Shown here: positions 22,178 through 33,401 of the stretch, piece after piece
Numbering within the stretch: the first letter of the stretch is position 1
Layout of the letters: every line of letters starts with the position of its first letter
Assembly (NCBI RefSeq): GCF_000835495.1
Contig: NW_015622542.1
Coordinates: forward strand, 186,001-250,000
Direction of reading: 5' to 3'
DNA from: Cladophialophora immunda
Lineage: Eukaryota; Ascomycota; Eurotiomycetes; Chaetothyriales; Herpotrichiellaceae
Length of the DNA stretch: 64,000 nucleotides
Position numbers and translations under genes: made by a program
Notes under the pieces: generated by a model
Database searches by the model: none
What the model was told of the DNA's origin: nothing
The model's input: only the letters and a program-made list of their open reading frames with translations

Positions 22178-23215
22178 CCAGAGAGGGTGCCGGGAGATTT
22201 TCGAGGGAACTCAAGCAGCAGCAAGGTCATGGGCACAGGACGGGTGTTTGGTGGTGGCATTTGGAGTGTCAAGAGAGGAAAGAAGCGACGGTGCAGGTGG
22301 AGCGAGTAGATCCGACTTAAGGGCCCGGCTGAAAGGGGCAGCTCTGGCGCACCAATCAGAAGAGGCGGCTTGGAGCTGGATGATGACTTGTGACTGGCTT
22401 CTGGGGCTTTTGGCTCAGCAGGTACAGGTTTGGTGGCTGCCTCAGCACGTCCCTCGGTTGAACTCTTGTCAAAATGGGGTAAGCTTAGAGGCTGGGGGGG
22501 ATCATTTGCAATAATGGCAGATGACGCCTGCTCGTTGCCTAAACCCTGCAAATAAAAGAAAGGGAGCATTAAAAAGATCCAGGCAACAAGAGGAACTGCG
22601 TTCCCACCTTGGTCTTTCCGACTTCGTCTGGAAAAGAATGTCGTCAACGCAGAGGCGGGGTCACAGACTCGGAAATAATGTGCAAAGGTAAGAAGCAGCA
22701 CCTCTCGTTTCAAGCTTTCCAAGTGGCGGTGAAATCGAAGCCAGGATAAGATGGGCCAAGGCGTGAGATTAGGGGCCACCCCATAGTATCCTCTCAAATC
22801 AGCCTTCGGTATTCACCCGGCGCGCAACATGGAGAAATATATTGCGCCGTCGCCTGCACTGGGTGAACGTTTGCGGTCCGTGTACTCCGTAGCATCAGTC
22901 ATAAACATGAGGCTTCGAGCAAAGCCGCCCAAGGCTGCGAAGTTAGCTGCTCGAAGCCAGTGGCTCAGAAACAGAACGAAGGGTAAGAGTAGAATATGAG
23001 CCCGTTGGTCTTTGCATTCGGTCATTCGATTGGAGGTCTAACGATTCGGATTGGGGTCATGATAGGCAGCGTTTGCTTTCATCGACGCGGAAGCCGCATG
23101 TCCTGCTCGACCGAGACCGTTCTCTTCAGGCGAAGCCTGAGATGCTACTTGAGAATTTGTGGAAAAATTCCGTATCCGTGGGATTGAGAACTCCGAGCCC
23201 ATGCCAAACACTGCT
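22178..23215. other. Intergenic: RING-PHD promoter side and eL43 3' side
   Basis: About 1 kb between two minus-strand genes. A 215-codon minus-strand frame at 22150-22797 has no usable motif and overlaps the RING exon in another frame. I read it as leader or spacer rather than a gene. Confidence 0.4.
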
Positions 23216-23618
23216 TTAAACCTCCGCAATTTCCCTCAGTCGTCGAATGGTCGATCTGGTGGCAGCCGCAGCAGGAGTTCTGGGGAGGCGGGAAATGTCA
23301 GAAGATTTCATTTTGTGGTTGAATGTGGCCCTCCTCTTTGACTTACGACACTGTCCAGGCGCCTCCAGCCACTGTCTTCTTGCAGCCCTTGCATTTCCAG
23401 ATTCCGACCGCCTCTCTCTTGACGGTGTTCTTGCCGCAGAAGGTGCAGATGTATCGGGCGTGTTGGGTGATTTCCATCTTCTTGACTTGTTTGCGGAGCG
23501 ATGCACCATAGCGAGTGCCGTATTTACCGGTCACGCCGACCTCTGCAGATGGTCAATCACACGTCCTCTGTGGGGTTCGGAAGGTGATGAGAAACTCACT
23601 CTTTGTGCGCTTCGTCAT
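23216..23618 (-). CDS. RPL43: 60S ribosomal protein eL43 (L43/L37a)
   Basis: Structural protein of the large cytosolic ribosomal subunit, 92 aa, the normal family length. There are three exons: 23600-23618 (19 nt, MTKRTK plus one base), 23347-23542 and 23216-23279. The introns are 57 nt (GTGAGT...CAG) and 67 nt (GTAAGT...CAG). Joined codons read [19 protein letters not shown] and end in LREIAEV. The C4 zinc ribbon is intact: Cys39, Cys42, Cys57 and Cys60 (CTFC and CKGC). The tiny first exon and early introns are typical of fungal ribosomal protein genes. Identification is secure from near-complete sequence conservation. Confidence 0.97.
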
Positions 23619-24810
23619 GTTGGCGGTTGTAGACGAAGGATTGAACTGGTGTGGTAAACTGGGGATGTCGTTGCTGGTTCGCAATTTGCACCGAGACAAA
23701 AGTTCGAGTGCGATTTCACGGTGCGGTTTAGCGGCTTGGCGCGATGTGGAATCAGCACGTGATATTTACCCCGCTGAGTCAGCCCGATGCCCGTGTGGCA
23801 CCCATAAGGGGCGGACAGGGTCCTCTGGGATTCACGGCCCATATCTGGAACAAATGTTCATGCCACCCATCATTCCACTTGCGTGGATGGTGGGGGCTCT
23901 GTGTGCCTGATAAGTAATACGGGGATCTTTAATAATGACCCTTTTGTGTGAGCCCGTCTGCCTGTGGTGTGTGTGGACGTTTAGGAATCCCGACAAGCGA
24001 GTTTGTATCAAGTTTGAAGCATGTGCATTGGTCCCGGACATTCTGACTCCTGACAAGCCTATGAGGAGGTGCCAAAAATATCCTTCATTGGGGGGCACTA
24101 CGAGATACTCCGACTCGCGCCCGCCTCGAGTGAGAGGCTCCCGGCAGCGGCGCCCCTCCCGGAGTAGGAGATTCCCTAAGTCGGTACCTGCCCATGCTCT
24201 AGATCACCTTACACGCAGGTATCTCGTAGACGCCTAAGTAACCTAGCGGTGCCTAGACACCTCTACAAGTATCTTCCCCCCCCTGACAATTGGGGTCCGG
24301 AGTATCGTACCCAACGCCCAGCTCCAGCCACGTTCATTCCCGCTAGTGTTCGGCTGGGCAGCCAATGCAGGTGGCGCCCACCACTAACGCCCTGCACGTC
24401 TCAGGGCCAACAGCTGGCCTTGGTGCTGTCTCTGTGTTTAAACGACCTGTTCGTTTTGGTCTTTATTCGCACGTTGGTTCAGCCCATTCGCGTCTTTAGC
24501 GTCGTGGACTCGTGGGTCCGCGTCCTGGTCCATTGTCAAACTTCCCCCCCAAAAAGACGACACCTTGGCCTCCATTTCTACACCGTATCCATCCAGCGAG
24601 ACTTCAATTGCTGACCCGTTGCTGCTGGCGCTGTCGAGATTCTGTTTTATTTCGATTCCGCTTCTTGTAGTCTCTTCTTCTCCACGTTCTTTAGAGTATC
24701 TGCTCTGCTCTTCTTTCTTTCTCTCTTTCTTCCCGTGACGACAACGACGGCGTGTCTGTCTCTACCTCCTTTTTTCCCAATTCAAAGCAGACAGCTCACC
24801 TTGCTTCACT
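23619..24810. promoter_or_regulatory. Divergent promoter region, eL43 / reductase
   Basis: About 1.2 kb between divergent starts. The 150 bp before the reductase start (about 24640-24800) is strongly CT-rich on the plus strand, as in many filamentous-fungus core promoters and leaders. Two C7-8 runs occur at about 24278 and 24543. No coding frame with motifs. Confidence 0.5.
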
Positions 24811-26115
24811 ATGGCAGCCAGTCGTCAATACGATATTGTCCTCCTGGGGGCCACGGGCTACACTGGCAAACTCACCGCCGAGTACATCACGGCCAATCTT
24901 CCCACCAACATCAAATGGGCCGTGGCTGGACGCAATCAATCCAAACTCCAATCCTTGGTCGGTGAGCTGAAGTCGCTGAACTCGACGCGCAGCTCGCCCG
25001 ACATCATCACCGTCGCCAGTCTGACTACCCCTGAATTGACCCCTGTGGTCAAGAAGACCAAAGTGCTCTTGAACGCCGTGGGCCCTTACCATCTCTACTC
25101 GACTCCCGTGGTCGAAGCATGTGCGCAACAGGGAACTCACTACCTCGACGTGACCGGCGAAACCCCATGGGTTCGCGATATCATTGTCAAGTACGAAGAC
25201 ACTGCCAAGCGAACTGGGGCTATCATGATCCCCGAGGTGGGCGTGGAGTCCGCGCCCTCGGACCTGGTCGCCTACATTGCCACTCGTTTGGTCCGCAAAG
25301 TCTGGGATTGCGGTGTCATGGACATGGTTGCCTCAGTGCACGAGCTGAAATCCTCGGGACCTAGCGGCGGCACCTTGGCTACAGGGCTGGGCCTGGCCGA
25401 CTACTACCCGGCAAAGGTGATGAAGCAGTGCATGAGCGACCCCTTTGTGCTGTCTCCATCCCACCTACGGCCCTTCACCAAGGATACCATCTACCCACGC
25501 AACCCCGAACCAAACACGTATGAACGCACAGGTCTCCAGAAACTCATGGGCGTCTGGAAGTATCCACGCCTCGGCCACTTGACCACTTCCATCACCGCCA
25601 AGCCCAATGTGGCCATAGTCCACCGCTCCGCCGGGTTGACGCCTTACTTCTACGGATTCAACTTCACGTACGAGGAGTACATGGCGGTGGCGAGCCCCGT
25701 GGCCGGCGTGTTGATCCATGTCGCCGTCGTCATCTTAGCCCTGTTGCTCGCATTCCCCCCCACGCGGGCTATCCTGAAACTCTTCTCCTCCTACAAGCCC
25801 GGCTCTGGCCCGACAAAGGAATCCACCAAAGGCGATGTTCTGGAACTCCGCGCCGTCGCCGTCGCCGAGCAGCTCGCCAAGAACCCCCGCAAGGCTCTGG
25901 CACATTTTCGGTTCGAGGGCGGGATGTATGCTCTAACTGCCCTGCTGATGAGCGAGGCTGCCATGGTGATTCTGACAAAGGAAGAAGAGATCAAGAAGAA
26001 CCACGGCGCGGGATTCTTGACTCCGAGTTGCCTAGGCGATAATTATCTTGCGCGGCTGGAGAACGCGGGCGTCAAGATCGGAGTGCAGCAAATTGGCGAT
26101 GTGGGCAGCAAGTAG
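24811..26115 (+). CDS. Saccharopine dehydrogenase-like oxidoreductase
   Basis: Single-exon protein of 434 aa starting MAASRQYDIVLLGATGYTGK. It belongs to the SCCPDH / trans-acting enoyl reductase-like group rather than true lysine-pathway saccharopine dehydrogenase. The N-terminal Rossmann motif GATGYTG (residues about 13-19) binds NAD(P), followed by AVAGRNQSKL. Conserved NAVGPYHLYSTPVVEAC and THYLDVTGE segments fit the family. A hydrophobic segment at residues about 293-316 (VAGVLIHVAVVILALLLAF) suggests membrane or lipid-droplet attachment, as known for animal SCCPDH. The substrate is unknown. Length is normal and no defect is seen. Confidence 0.88.
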   Translation: MAASRQYDIVLLGATGYTGKLTAEYITANLPTNIKWAVAGRNQSKLQSLVGELKSLNSTRSSPDIITVASLTTPELTPVVKKTKVLLNAVGPYHLYSTPVVEACAQQGTHYLDVTGETPWVRDIIVKYEDTAKRTGAIMIPEVGVESAPSDLVAYIATRLVRKVWDCGVMDMVASVHELKSSGPSGGTLATGLGLADYYPAKVMKQCMSDPFVLSPSHLRPFTKDTIYPRNPEPNTYERTGLQKLMGVWKYPRLGHLTTSITAKPNVAIVHRSAGLTPYFYGFNFTYEEYMAVASPVAGVLIHVAVVILALLLAFPPTRAILKLFSSYKPGSGPTKESTKGDVLELRAVAVAEQLAKNPRKALAHFRFEGGMYALTALLMSEAAMVILTKEEEIKKNHGAGFLTPSCLGDNYLARLENAGVKIGVQQIGDVGSK

Positions 26116-26914
26116 GCCTGGCCAAGGACTGCCAGGGCACGCAATTCGCATGACTTTGTGGGCTGCTGCTGCTGCTGCGTGTCTTGTGTCTAACGACGCA
26201 TCTAGAAGCTGAGAGTTCAATTCGGTGCCGAGGATGATGCTAGCCATGGATACGGAGGAGAGTGAAACCAGGGGTCGCAACAAGGAAGAAGTCCGTCAGA
26301 GGAGAGAGCTGTTGACACGTGCGGGACAGGGTGGGTGGAATGCAAAAGGAGTCAGGTGGATGATGATGAAGACAACTCATTTGGGATCCGGTTGCTGGCT
26401 TTGGGGGGGTAATGCTTTTTTGATTGTTAAACCTGTAAGTTTAGAAGATCCCCGTCCAATATAAGATGCTGCACAAAACGGAGAGAGAGGAAGAGAATAT
26501 GTCTATTTTTCCCTCGTGACATCCCGCACTCATCGCAAAGCCGCACGGGGAGAATGAGGGTCCGTCGCAGGGCGATATTCAGCCTTGTCCCTCTCCCTCT
26601 CCTTTTCAACACATTCAGATTCCGGTCAAGCGATCCACAGAGGCGCTCAACAGGCGGTTCGTCCTTGAATCCGCCACATGTATATGCATTGTACACCCTA
26701 TGCCCACGATGAGGAATGAACTATATGCCCACCGACGAAAAGGAGGAGGATGCGCCACCCACTGTGGTGATTCGTCCTTGAAGAATGTCCCAAAATCCCA
26801 ATCTCACCATCCGCTGAAGTCTCATGGCCTTGACCTGCGGCGTTTCTCTCCTTTCATTTCCCATTACATATATCCCCGAGTCTTCCCAGTCTTCCAGCTC
26901 TTGGGCTCCACTCG
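26116..26914. other. Convergent intergenic spacer
   Basis: Holds the 3' ends of the reductase and PEX26 genes. A short GCT trinucleotide repeat (about 26163-26178) lies just after the reductase stop codon. No gene seen. Confidence 0.5.
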
Positions 26915-28407
26915 TCAGATATAACTGACCTTAACCCCCATCCCAAGAGTCCTCCGCAGCTTCTCCCATGCCCTCCTCGCCGCTTCTCGCGTCTTCTCGC
27001 GAATCTGCTTCTGAGAAAATGCAACCACAAACGCTAGAACAAAAAGCAGGAATCGTAACATGGCCGTAGGATTCTTCTGAAGGGTGGTGGCGAGATTACG
27101 GACTAGATTGGACAGAGCCAGGAACAGCTGCCGGGCTTGTGCTGTTAGTGTGTTTTGTGATGAGCTTTTGGAATTCTTTCGTGCGGCTGGACGACGGGGA
27201 GTTTGCGCAGGAGGCGAGAAGTGAGTGCGGCCGTGTATTGAGGAGCTCGAGGGACCGGGCGGTGGAGGAGACCGTGATGTTGGGACTGGTTGAGGAGGTA
27301 GGCTGGTCATTGGCGACGATGCGATTGTTGATGTCTGATCCTTGCTTGCAGTTGCATGGGTACCGCCGTTTGGATGTGCCCGCTCGATCCCGTAGTCGAC
27401 CTCACTGCTGGTCCGTTGGTGTTTGGAGGTGCCATTCTGGGACGGAGAAACCACTTCCTCAGTGGTACCAGCGGCAGCAGTCCCTTCTTGCTTTGAGAAC
27501 ACTTCCTCAGTATCCTCAAAGACGTCCTCATCCGCAACTTCAAGACTGGAATCCTTTTCCGTAACATCTTGGAGTTCTTGAAGTGTCTGCATAAACGCTT
27601 CCCGTCTTTCCTCGTCCAAAATGTCACTATTCGAAATAAAACTCTTCGCGTAATCCCATTCACCGTTTCTGGGCAGAATGTGCAACGTGAAGATTTCGAG
27701 GACTTTGATGCGCGAGGTTAGGTCTTTAGGGGTGTTGGCGCCGTTCAACCCCGTTGAGTGTTGATGGCCATTGCTCAGGGCGTGATCGAGGTGGGCTGAA
27801 AGATCGAGGTCCGGTTGCGAGGAGGACGAGAAGTAAGTCTCCAGACGAGATTGGTTGAGCTTCTGGTCTGGAGCTTGCCCAAGGAGAAGATTTGACCTGT
27901 GGTAGTGTTAGCGATGTTGCAGGCGACATGGAGTAGGGAGAAAGAGCTGCCATACAAGTTGTAGACAACCTCCGCATCAACCGAGCCCTCTCTACCCTGA
28001 TATCCATCTTTGACGACCTGCTCCCAAACTTCGCCATGTTGCACGCGCCTGACAATTTCTTTGTATTCTCTAGACCCAAAGATCTGTTTCCCTTCTTCGT
28101 AGCCAAGATCAACAATGGAGTTTAAGACTGTAACGTATAAGCTCCAGATCTTGATGCGCTGACTGGTGGTCGCGGTTGCAATGGGTGCCAGAGCTGGGCT
28201 TTCGTCGGGTCTCTTCTGGCTTGGAGGAGTAATAACAGGCTGCAGGGCTTCGTATGCTTCTAATAGCCGGCGGGTCAGGAATAGTTGAGAGGCATGTTTG
28301 TAGATTTTGGAGATTTCGGATGACGTCCGCTTGCTCGACTGGTTGAGTGACGAGATTGACGACGAGAGGTCGCGGGAGCTTGACTGAGAGTCCGTGCCTA
28401 TTGACAT
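26915..28407 (-). CDS. PEX26: Peroxin 26-like peroxisome biogenesis protein
   Basis: Tail-anchored peroxisomal membrane protein that recruits the Pex1/Pex6 ATPases for receptor recycling (family knowledge). 477 aa from two exons: 27956-28407 and 26915-27896. The 59-nt intron has a GTATGG donor, a GCTAAC branch and a CACAG acceptor; the join TT|G continues the frame. The start is the ATG at 28407 (MSIGTDSQSSS); the frame further upstream has no ATG of its own. Residues about 25-150 are helical (KIYKHASQLFLTRRLLEAYEAL, IKIWSLYVTVLNSIVDLG, GEVWEQVV). A second conserved block is KVLEIFTLHILPRNGEWDYAK. A Ser/Pro-rich linker precedes one membrane segment at residues about 430-445. A basic tail ends GMGVKVSYI, a characteristic end of fungal PEX26. 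Confidence 0.85.
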
Positions 28408-28675
28408 GATGGAGGCTATATGAACCCACAGCGAAAGAAGGCTCAAGAATGTACTAAGAGAACTGGATGGGCAAATCTCTCGAGGAATGAGCAAGTCAAG
28501 TCGGCGGTCGGCGTTGAGGAGAAACAATTAACGCAGGAGAGTTTCGTCACGAACCTTGGAGTTTACAAGTTCGGGTCGCTTGAACCTCGGCATCAGAATT
28601 GAGTTCATCTCTACGCAGTGAGGAACATCGAGTTTCGAGTACAAACAGCCCTCCTAGGGCAGTCATTGGTAGACT

Positions 28676-30884
28676 TCAGTGCTTCGTAAGATCCAAAATC
28701 CCTTCTTGAGTGGCATTTGCCTGCAACTTGTTGCTGATCAGCTGCCAGAACTCTGCATCTTCCTCCCATCGCGGCAACAGTCGGCCTTCCCTGACCAAGT
28801 CCGCAGTCCTCTGCTGTTCATTGAGCTTTAGTTGCTCATCCGAGGTTTCTGTGGGGTCATCTTCAAGCATATCGAAGATGTTGACTTTCGTTGATATGAC
28901 CCTCAGTTTCTGGAGTTCGCCCTTGGATGCTGGAAGTACCTTCGATGTCTCCTTTGCTGCAATAACTCTGTCGGTAACCGCGTTCTCATCAGTTTTCATG
29001 TATGATGACCCGCGCTCAACAGGTATGGTGGAACCTTGGTCGACTGCGCTTGGTGCTCCTGTCAGAATAGACTTAACTGCGCTTACTGGGGTTTTGATCA
29101 TGTCGACGAGTGTTTGTGTCACTCCCTGCTTCTGGCCATCTTCTCCTGCCTGGGCTTCAATTGTTATCTGACCGGCATTTTCTGGTGATGTAGCGCCTGC
29201 CTTCTCTTTCGTCCTCTCAGCAGACCTCTTGACCAAAGATCCGACATCCTTTTGCTCTCTTCTTAACTTGGTGGGTAGCTTCAAACCAATTTTGGCGGTC
29301 ACAAAGCTATCAAAGCCAGCCTCATGGTAGTTGGCAGCATAAACATATCGGTCGAAACTGGGCGGTAAATGTATCTCAGGGAGTGCCGAGGAAGCCAAGT
29401 CGCTCTCGACAGCCCTTAGAGATGTGTCGGCCCATCGCTTGTTGCCCAGACCAGCGACATACTTGGTATCGATGATCACGGGGAACAGCTTCCGCAGCCT
29501 TGCGCTGAAGTCTTCCACCTTCTCGGGGAGGTCGCCAATGAAACATCGATACAAATTCATCACGTCTGTCAAGCAGTTGTGGCCGACAAGAGCTCGGGTC
29601 TGGCTTCGCAATGACTTCTGGAGTTGATTAAGGAAAGCCTGGACGTCCTTAGGTTGATCTTCCGGTGGAAATCCAGAAATCACATAGTAATGTGGGAGCT
29701 TAGAGATGTCGCCGCCGGTAATGGCCTCCAAGATCCAGCGGAAGCCGATGGCGTTCGCTATCTCCACCTCGCATTTTCGCTCACGCTCTTTTTTCTCACT
29801 GGCTTGCTGTTTGCTAGTGGGATTGGTGACTTGAACAAAATGACCCATTCCTTGCGTCTTGAGGTTCGGATATTCGTTTCTAACGATCTGATGGGTCAAT
29901 CGAACCTGGTAGCGATTCAGTACCGAAGGTATGGGTTCCCGGGCATCTGCTGCGGGGATGATGAGATAGGCTTCCTGCTTGCCCTTGGGCAATGTCTGCC
30001 ACTCGTCAATCGATTGCTTGATATGTTCTACGAGGAATGAGTCGTCTTCCTTGAGGTTCATGTCGGGCATATTCGATCTCATCTGCTCGTCTTCGACCAG
30101 TTTCTTGCGCACTTGATCCTCCTCTTGCCGAGAAAGGTAGTGGATACCCTCTAGAATTGGTTTATCGATGCTGAATCCATTGCGTAGTAGGAAAGAGATT
30201 GCTAGCCAAGTCAGCCATCGACGAGAATTAGCGGAGGCTGTCAAACATCGTACCACCACTGTTATACGACCATACTCGAGTAAAGACTGATTCTTTTGTT
30301 GCAGGCAACGGACTGAGATGGAAGTTATAAGGTCGAACCTCATATCGTCCTGAAATTGTCAGTCCGAGAGCCCCTGCAGACATTGCAAATTTTGCTATCC
30401 TTGTAGGAAATGAGTTGGTGGAAGAGGCAGATCTCTGAGCGTACTTCACGCACGACTTGTACGGTGCAGATCTGCCTTCACAGGAGGAAGGCCAGGTATG
30501 TAGACGCCGAATCACAGACAAATGCGTACCTTCCTCGATATCCTCGGTGACAACAGTCAAACCAACCTGTAAGATCTGATAGATTTGTGCCGCCGACCTG
30601 AGATCCCCGTAATACTCGTGTAAATCAAGCTTGCCTGAACCACCCCTGGCCCTCCTTCCAGCGACGCCTGAGAACTCCAGATCAAGGGCAATGAAACGGC
30701 TGCTAGCGACATGCTGAAGTATTTTGATGATTTCTTCTGGGAAGTTACTGCTGTTGATATCCATTGCGCATGGCAAGTTTCGCGATAATGGACGAAGCGG
30801 CGAGACAGGGAACCGTCGTAGCTTGATCGGCAGACATGAAAATTTGTTGTAGAGACCAAACAGACTGCGGAAGAAAGTGGACAT
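28676..30884 (-). CDS. PARN/CAF1-family poly(A)-specific 3' exoribonuclease
   Basis: DEDD-type deadenylase. Exons on the minus strand are 30530-30764 (or to 30884), 30254-30349 and 28676-30201. The introns are 180 nt (GTACGC...CAG) and 52 nt (GTACGA, CTGAC branch, CTAG). The ATG at 30764 (MDINSSNF) corresponds to the usual PARN N-terminus and gives 618 aa. An in-frame ATG at 30884 gives 658 aa with an Arg/Leu/Ser-rich, acid-free extension like a mitochondrial presequence. Catalytic residues visible from the short form are Asp28 and Glu30 in FIALDLEFSG, the third Asp in GHNCLTDVMNLY, and the His/Asp of YHEAGFDSFVT. After the nuclease domain comes a low-complexity Lys/Thr-rich tail. S. pombe Triman is a related fungal enzyme; orthology is inferred, not shown. 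Confidence 0.88.
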
Positions 30885-31442
30885 TCACTGGAAAATCAGA
30901 GAATATGAGCGACAAGGGCTGCTTGTTTGCTGTGAGAGTGAAGGTCAAGAGAATCCCCAGAAGAGGGTTGATGAACTTGTGCGAGTCATAGAAAGGCAAA
31001 CGAGAGCCCATTGACGAAATAGAGAAACGCGGCTCTCAACTTGATCGTCTGCTGTAGTGGCACCGCGCACTCTGCCCGTCAAGATATCTTACTTCGTTGG
31101 CGATTCCAAACCGCTTGTCTGTCAGGACGTACTCCATCCCTCATCGTGAAGAGAGTCGTGTGCCTATTTCTCGGAAGATTGCCGCATCGACATCATTGAT
31201 TCTCTGATTAAGAAACTCGGGGAAAGATTGTGTGGGGGAAAATTCGGTTGCATTTTACACCCTTCAGTGCAATACTGTCAATCTGCCCCACGACAAAGTC
31301 CATTTGCTCAATATCAGCAGATACGACTGACTTCCCGCGAACGGAGGACGTATGTTCTTCTGTTTAACCAGCCGTTCCCTTCTTGATCACCGCGAGATAT
31401 GCGACAGTAACTTGGTCACACCAGTCCTCATTCACCGGCGGC
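30885..31442. promoter_or_regulatory. Divergent promoter, PARN-like nuclease / SRP72
   Basis: About 0.56 kb between divergent genes (measured from the upstream nuclease ATG). No further gene. The in-frame TTG-opened extension before the SRP72 ATG (from 31383) is not used as the start. Confidence 0.5.
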
Positions 31443-33401
31443 ATGTCCGCCTCACTTCCCTCCACTCTGTCCTCCCTCCTCAAAAAAGCGAGCCTCGAAG
31501 ACCACGAACAGATTCTCTCGGAATGCAATAAAGCGCTGAAGTCCTCAAAGGGCTCCGACTCAGAAACCCAACATGTCAAATTTGTCGCCCTCCTTAAACT
31601 CGATCGTTATGAGGATGCCGTGAAACTCATTGAAGAAACTGCTGGGTTGAAGAAGCAGGTTGAGCTGGAATATGCCTATGCATTGTACAAGACTGGCCGC
31701 TTAAAAGAGGCCGCAGAGTTGGCGGCTACGATAAAGGGGAGAGGGGCACAGCACATCGAGGCACAAGCCCGATATCGTCTTGAAGACACGAGCATTCCGT
31801 CGGAACTATACAAGCAGCTACGAAGTCACCAAGTCGATTCGGAGCAATATGATCTAAAGGTGAATCAGGGCGCTATCGATGCACAGGCGCAATGGCTTGG
31901 TCTTGTTGACCCTCAGTCAATACGAAAAGTCGGGAGAGAAGATCTTGAGGCCTTTGAAACCGCGTATAACGCCGCTTGTGGCAGCATTGCGAGAGGAGAA
32001 TATGCTCAAGCCGAAGTTCTCCTCAAGCGGGCAAAGGAACTCTGCAAGCACTCGGACGATCTGACAGACCAGCAAAAAGCCGACGAGCTCCTCCCTATTT
32101 CCGTTCAGCAATTGTTTGTGCTATCATCTTTGGGCAAAAAAGCAGAAGCAGAGAAGCTAGCCGGTGAAATCAACGCGGCGGACGCCTCTGACCTTTCGAC
32201 CCGTAAGATCGGTCAGAACAATGTTCTATTAACCTCATCTGTTCTCAACCCGTTTCTCGCTCACAAGGCTTTCCACGCAACTCCCAGAATTCCCCCGAAT
32301 GACAAACTTTTCTCGTACCAAAGCCTCCCTCTGGAATCCAACAGAATCACCATCGATCTGCAGACTTTCAAATTTGATGGCGCTGTGTCGTACACGTCGA
32401 AAACGATCAAAGAAGGCTCTCCACCCTCGCTCTCGCCGGATGTCTTGCTTGCATCCTTTTTCAACGCGGCTGCTTATGCCAAGAACGAAACAGGCAAAGC
32501 TGCCATCAGAAAGATATTGCCGGTGCTTGAGAAACGGCCAAAAGACGTTGGGCTAATAATCACCCTGGTTCAACTGTACGTGATGACTGGAGACACTACA
32601 TCCGCAGTCGAATTGGTCGAGTCGTTGCTCAAGGGACTGGAGAACTCTGTCGTCGAGGGCGAGCAAGACATCAGATTCAACCCGATGCTTGTGAGTCTTA
32701 TGATCAGTTTGTATAGGAAACGTGGTCAGAAAGACGATGTCAAGCAGGAACTTGCCAGAGCTGCATCGTATTGGCGGACCAAATCGAATGCACCAACGAG
32801 TCTGCTCACCGCTGCAGGGGTATCGTTATTGGAGTCCCAGAGCGAAGAGGATGCGAAAATAGCAGCCGACATCTTCACAAAGCTTCGCGAGCAACAACCA
32901 AACGACAAGGCTACAATTGCCGGTTACGTGGCGTCACATGCCTGGGATGACGAGGCTGTGGTTGGGGCGGATGCCGATAAGCTGACTGCCACGTCTGAGC
33001 TCATTCGCAATATTGACATCGACCTGTTAGAGAACACAGGCATTCCACAGTCGTCGAATGCTCTCACAATAGCACAACTGGGCCGGACAAGAAAACGGGG
33101 CGCTCCGGAGGGTGGCAATCTCAAACCTAAACGGATTCGCAAATCGAGATTGCCGAAGGACTATGATGAAAGCAAGAAGCCGGATCCCGAGCGGTGGCTT
33201 CCCATGAGAGATAGAAGCTACTATCGACCTCCAAAGGGAAAAAAGAAAGGCAAGCGAGGTGGCGGTGGTGGTGACGACCGAACGCAGGGTGGTGCAGTGG
33301 ATGAATCCTTGAATGTCGATGCGAAGCCTAGCGCCGCCGCAGTGGTCACAGCCTCCACGGGGAGTTCGAACAAGAAGAAGAAGGGGAAGGGGAAGAAGTA
33401 A
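31443..33401 (+). CDS. SRP72: Signal recognition particle subunit SRP72
   Basis: Core scaffold subunit of the signal recognition particle, which targets ribosomes to the ER by binding SRP RNA together with SRP68. Single exon, 652 aa from the ATG at 31443 (MSASLPSTLSSLLKKAS). The N-terminal two thirds is a TPR-like helical array (HVKFVALLKLDRYEDAVKLIE, ELEYAYALYKTGRLKEAAELA). The conserved RNA-binding segment near the C-terminus is clear: KPKRIRKSRLPKDYDESKKPDPERWLPMRDRSYYR in pattern (residues about 575-612). A basic Gly/Lys-rich tail ending in GKGKK follows. Length and domain order are normal for filamentous fungi. Confidence 0.95.
   Translation: MSASLPSTLSSLLKKASLEDHEQILSECNKALKSSKGSDSETQHVKFVALLKLDRYEDAVKLIEETAGLKKQVELEYAYALYKTGRLKEAAELAATIKGRGAQHIEAQARYRLEDTSIPSELYKQLRSHQVDSEQYDLKVNQGAIDAQAQWLGLVDPQSIRKVGREDLEAFETAYNAACGSIARGEYAQAEVLLKRAKELCKHSDDLTDQQKADELLPISVQQLFVLSSLGKKAEAEKLAGEINAADASDLSTRKIGQNNVLLTSSVLNPFLAHKAFHATPRIPPNDKLFSYQSLPLESNRITIDLQTFKFDGAVSYTSKTIKEGSPPSLSPDVLLASFFNAAAYAKNETGKAAIRKILPVLEKRPKDVGLIITLVQLYVMTGDTTSAVELVESLLKGLENSVVEGEQDIRFNPMLVSLMISLYRKRGQKDDVKQELARAASYWRTKSNAPTSLLTAAGVSLLESQSEEDAKIAADIFTKLREQQPNDKATIAGYVASHAWDDEAVVGADADKLTATSELIRNIDIDLLENTGIPQSSNALTIAQLGRTRKRGAPEGGNLKPKRIRKSRLPKDYDESKKPDPERWLPMRDRSYYRPPKGKKKGKRGGGGGDDRTQGGAVDESLNVDAKPSAAAVVTASTGSSNKKKKGKGKK

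Noticed and set aside
22150..22797. 215-codon minus-strand frame upstream of the RING-PHD gene
   Set aside because: No motif; overlaps the RING exon in another phase; starts inside a likely leader.
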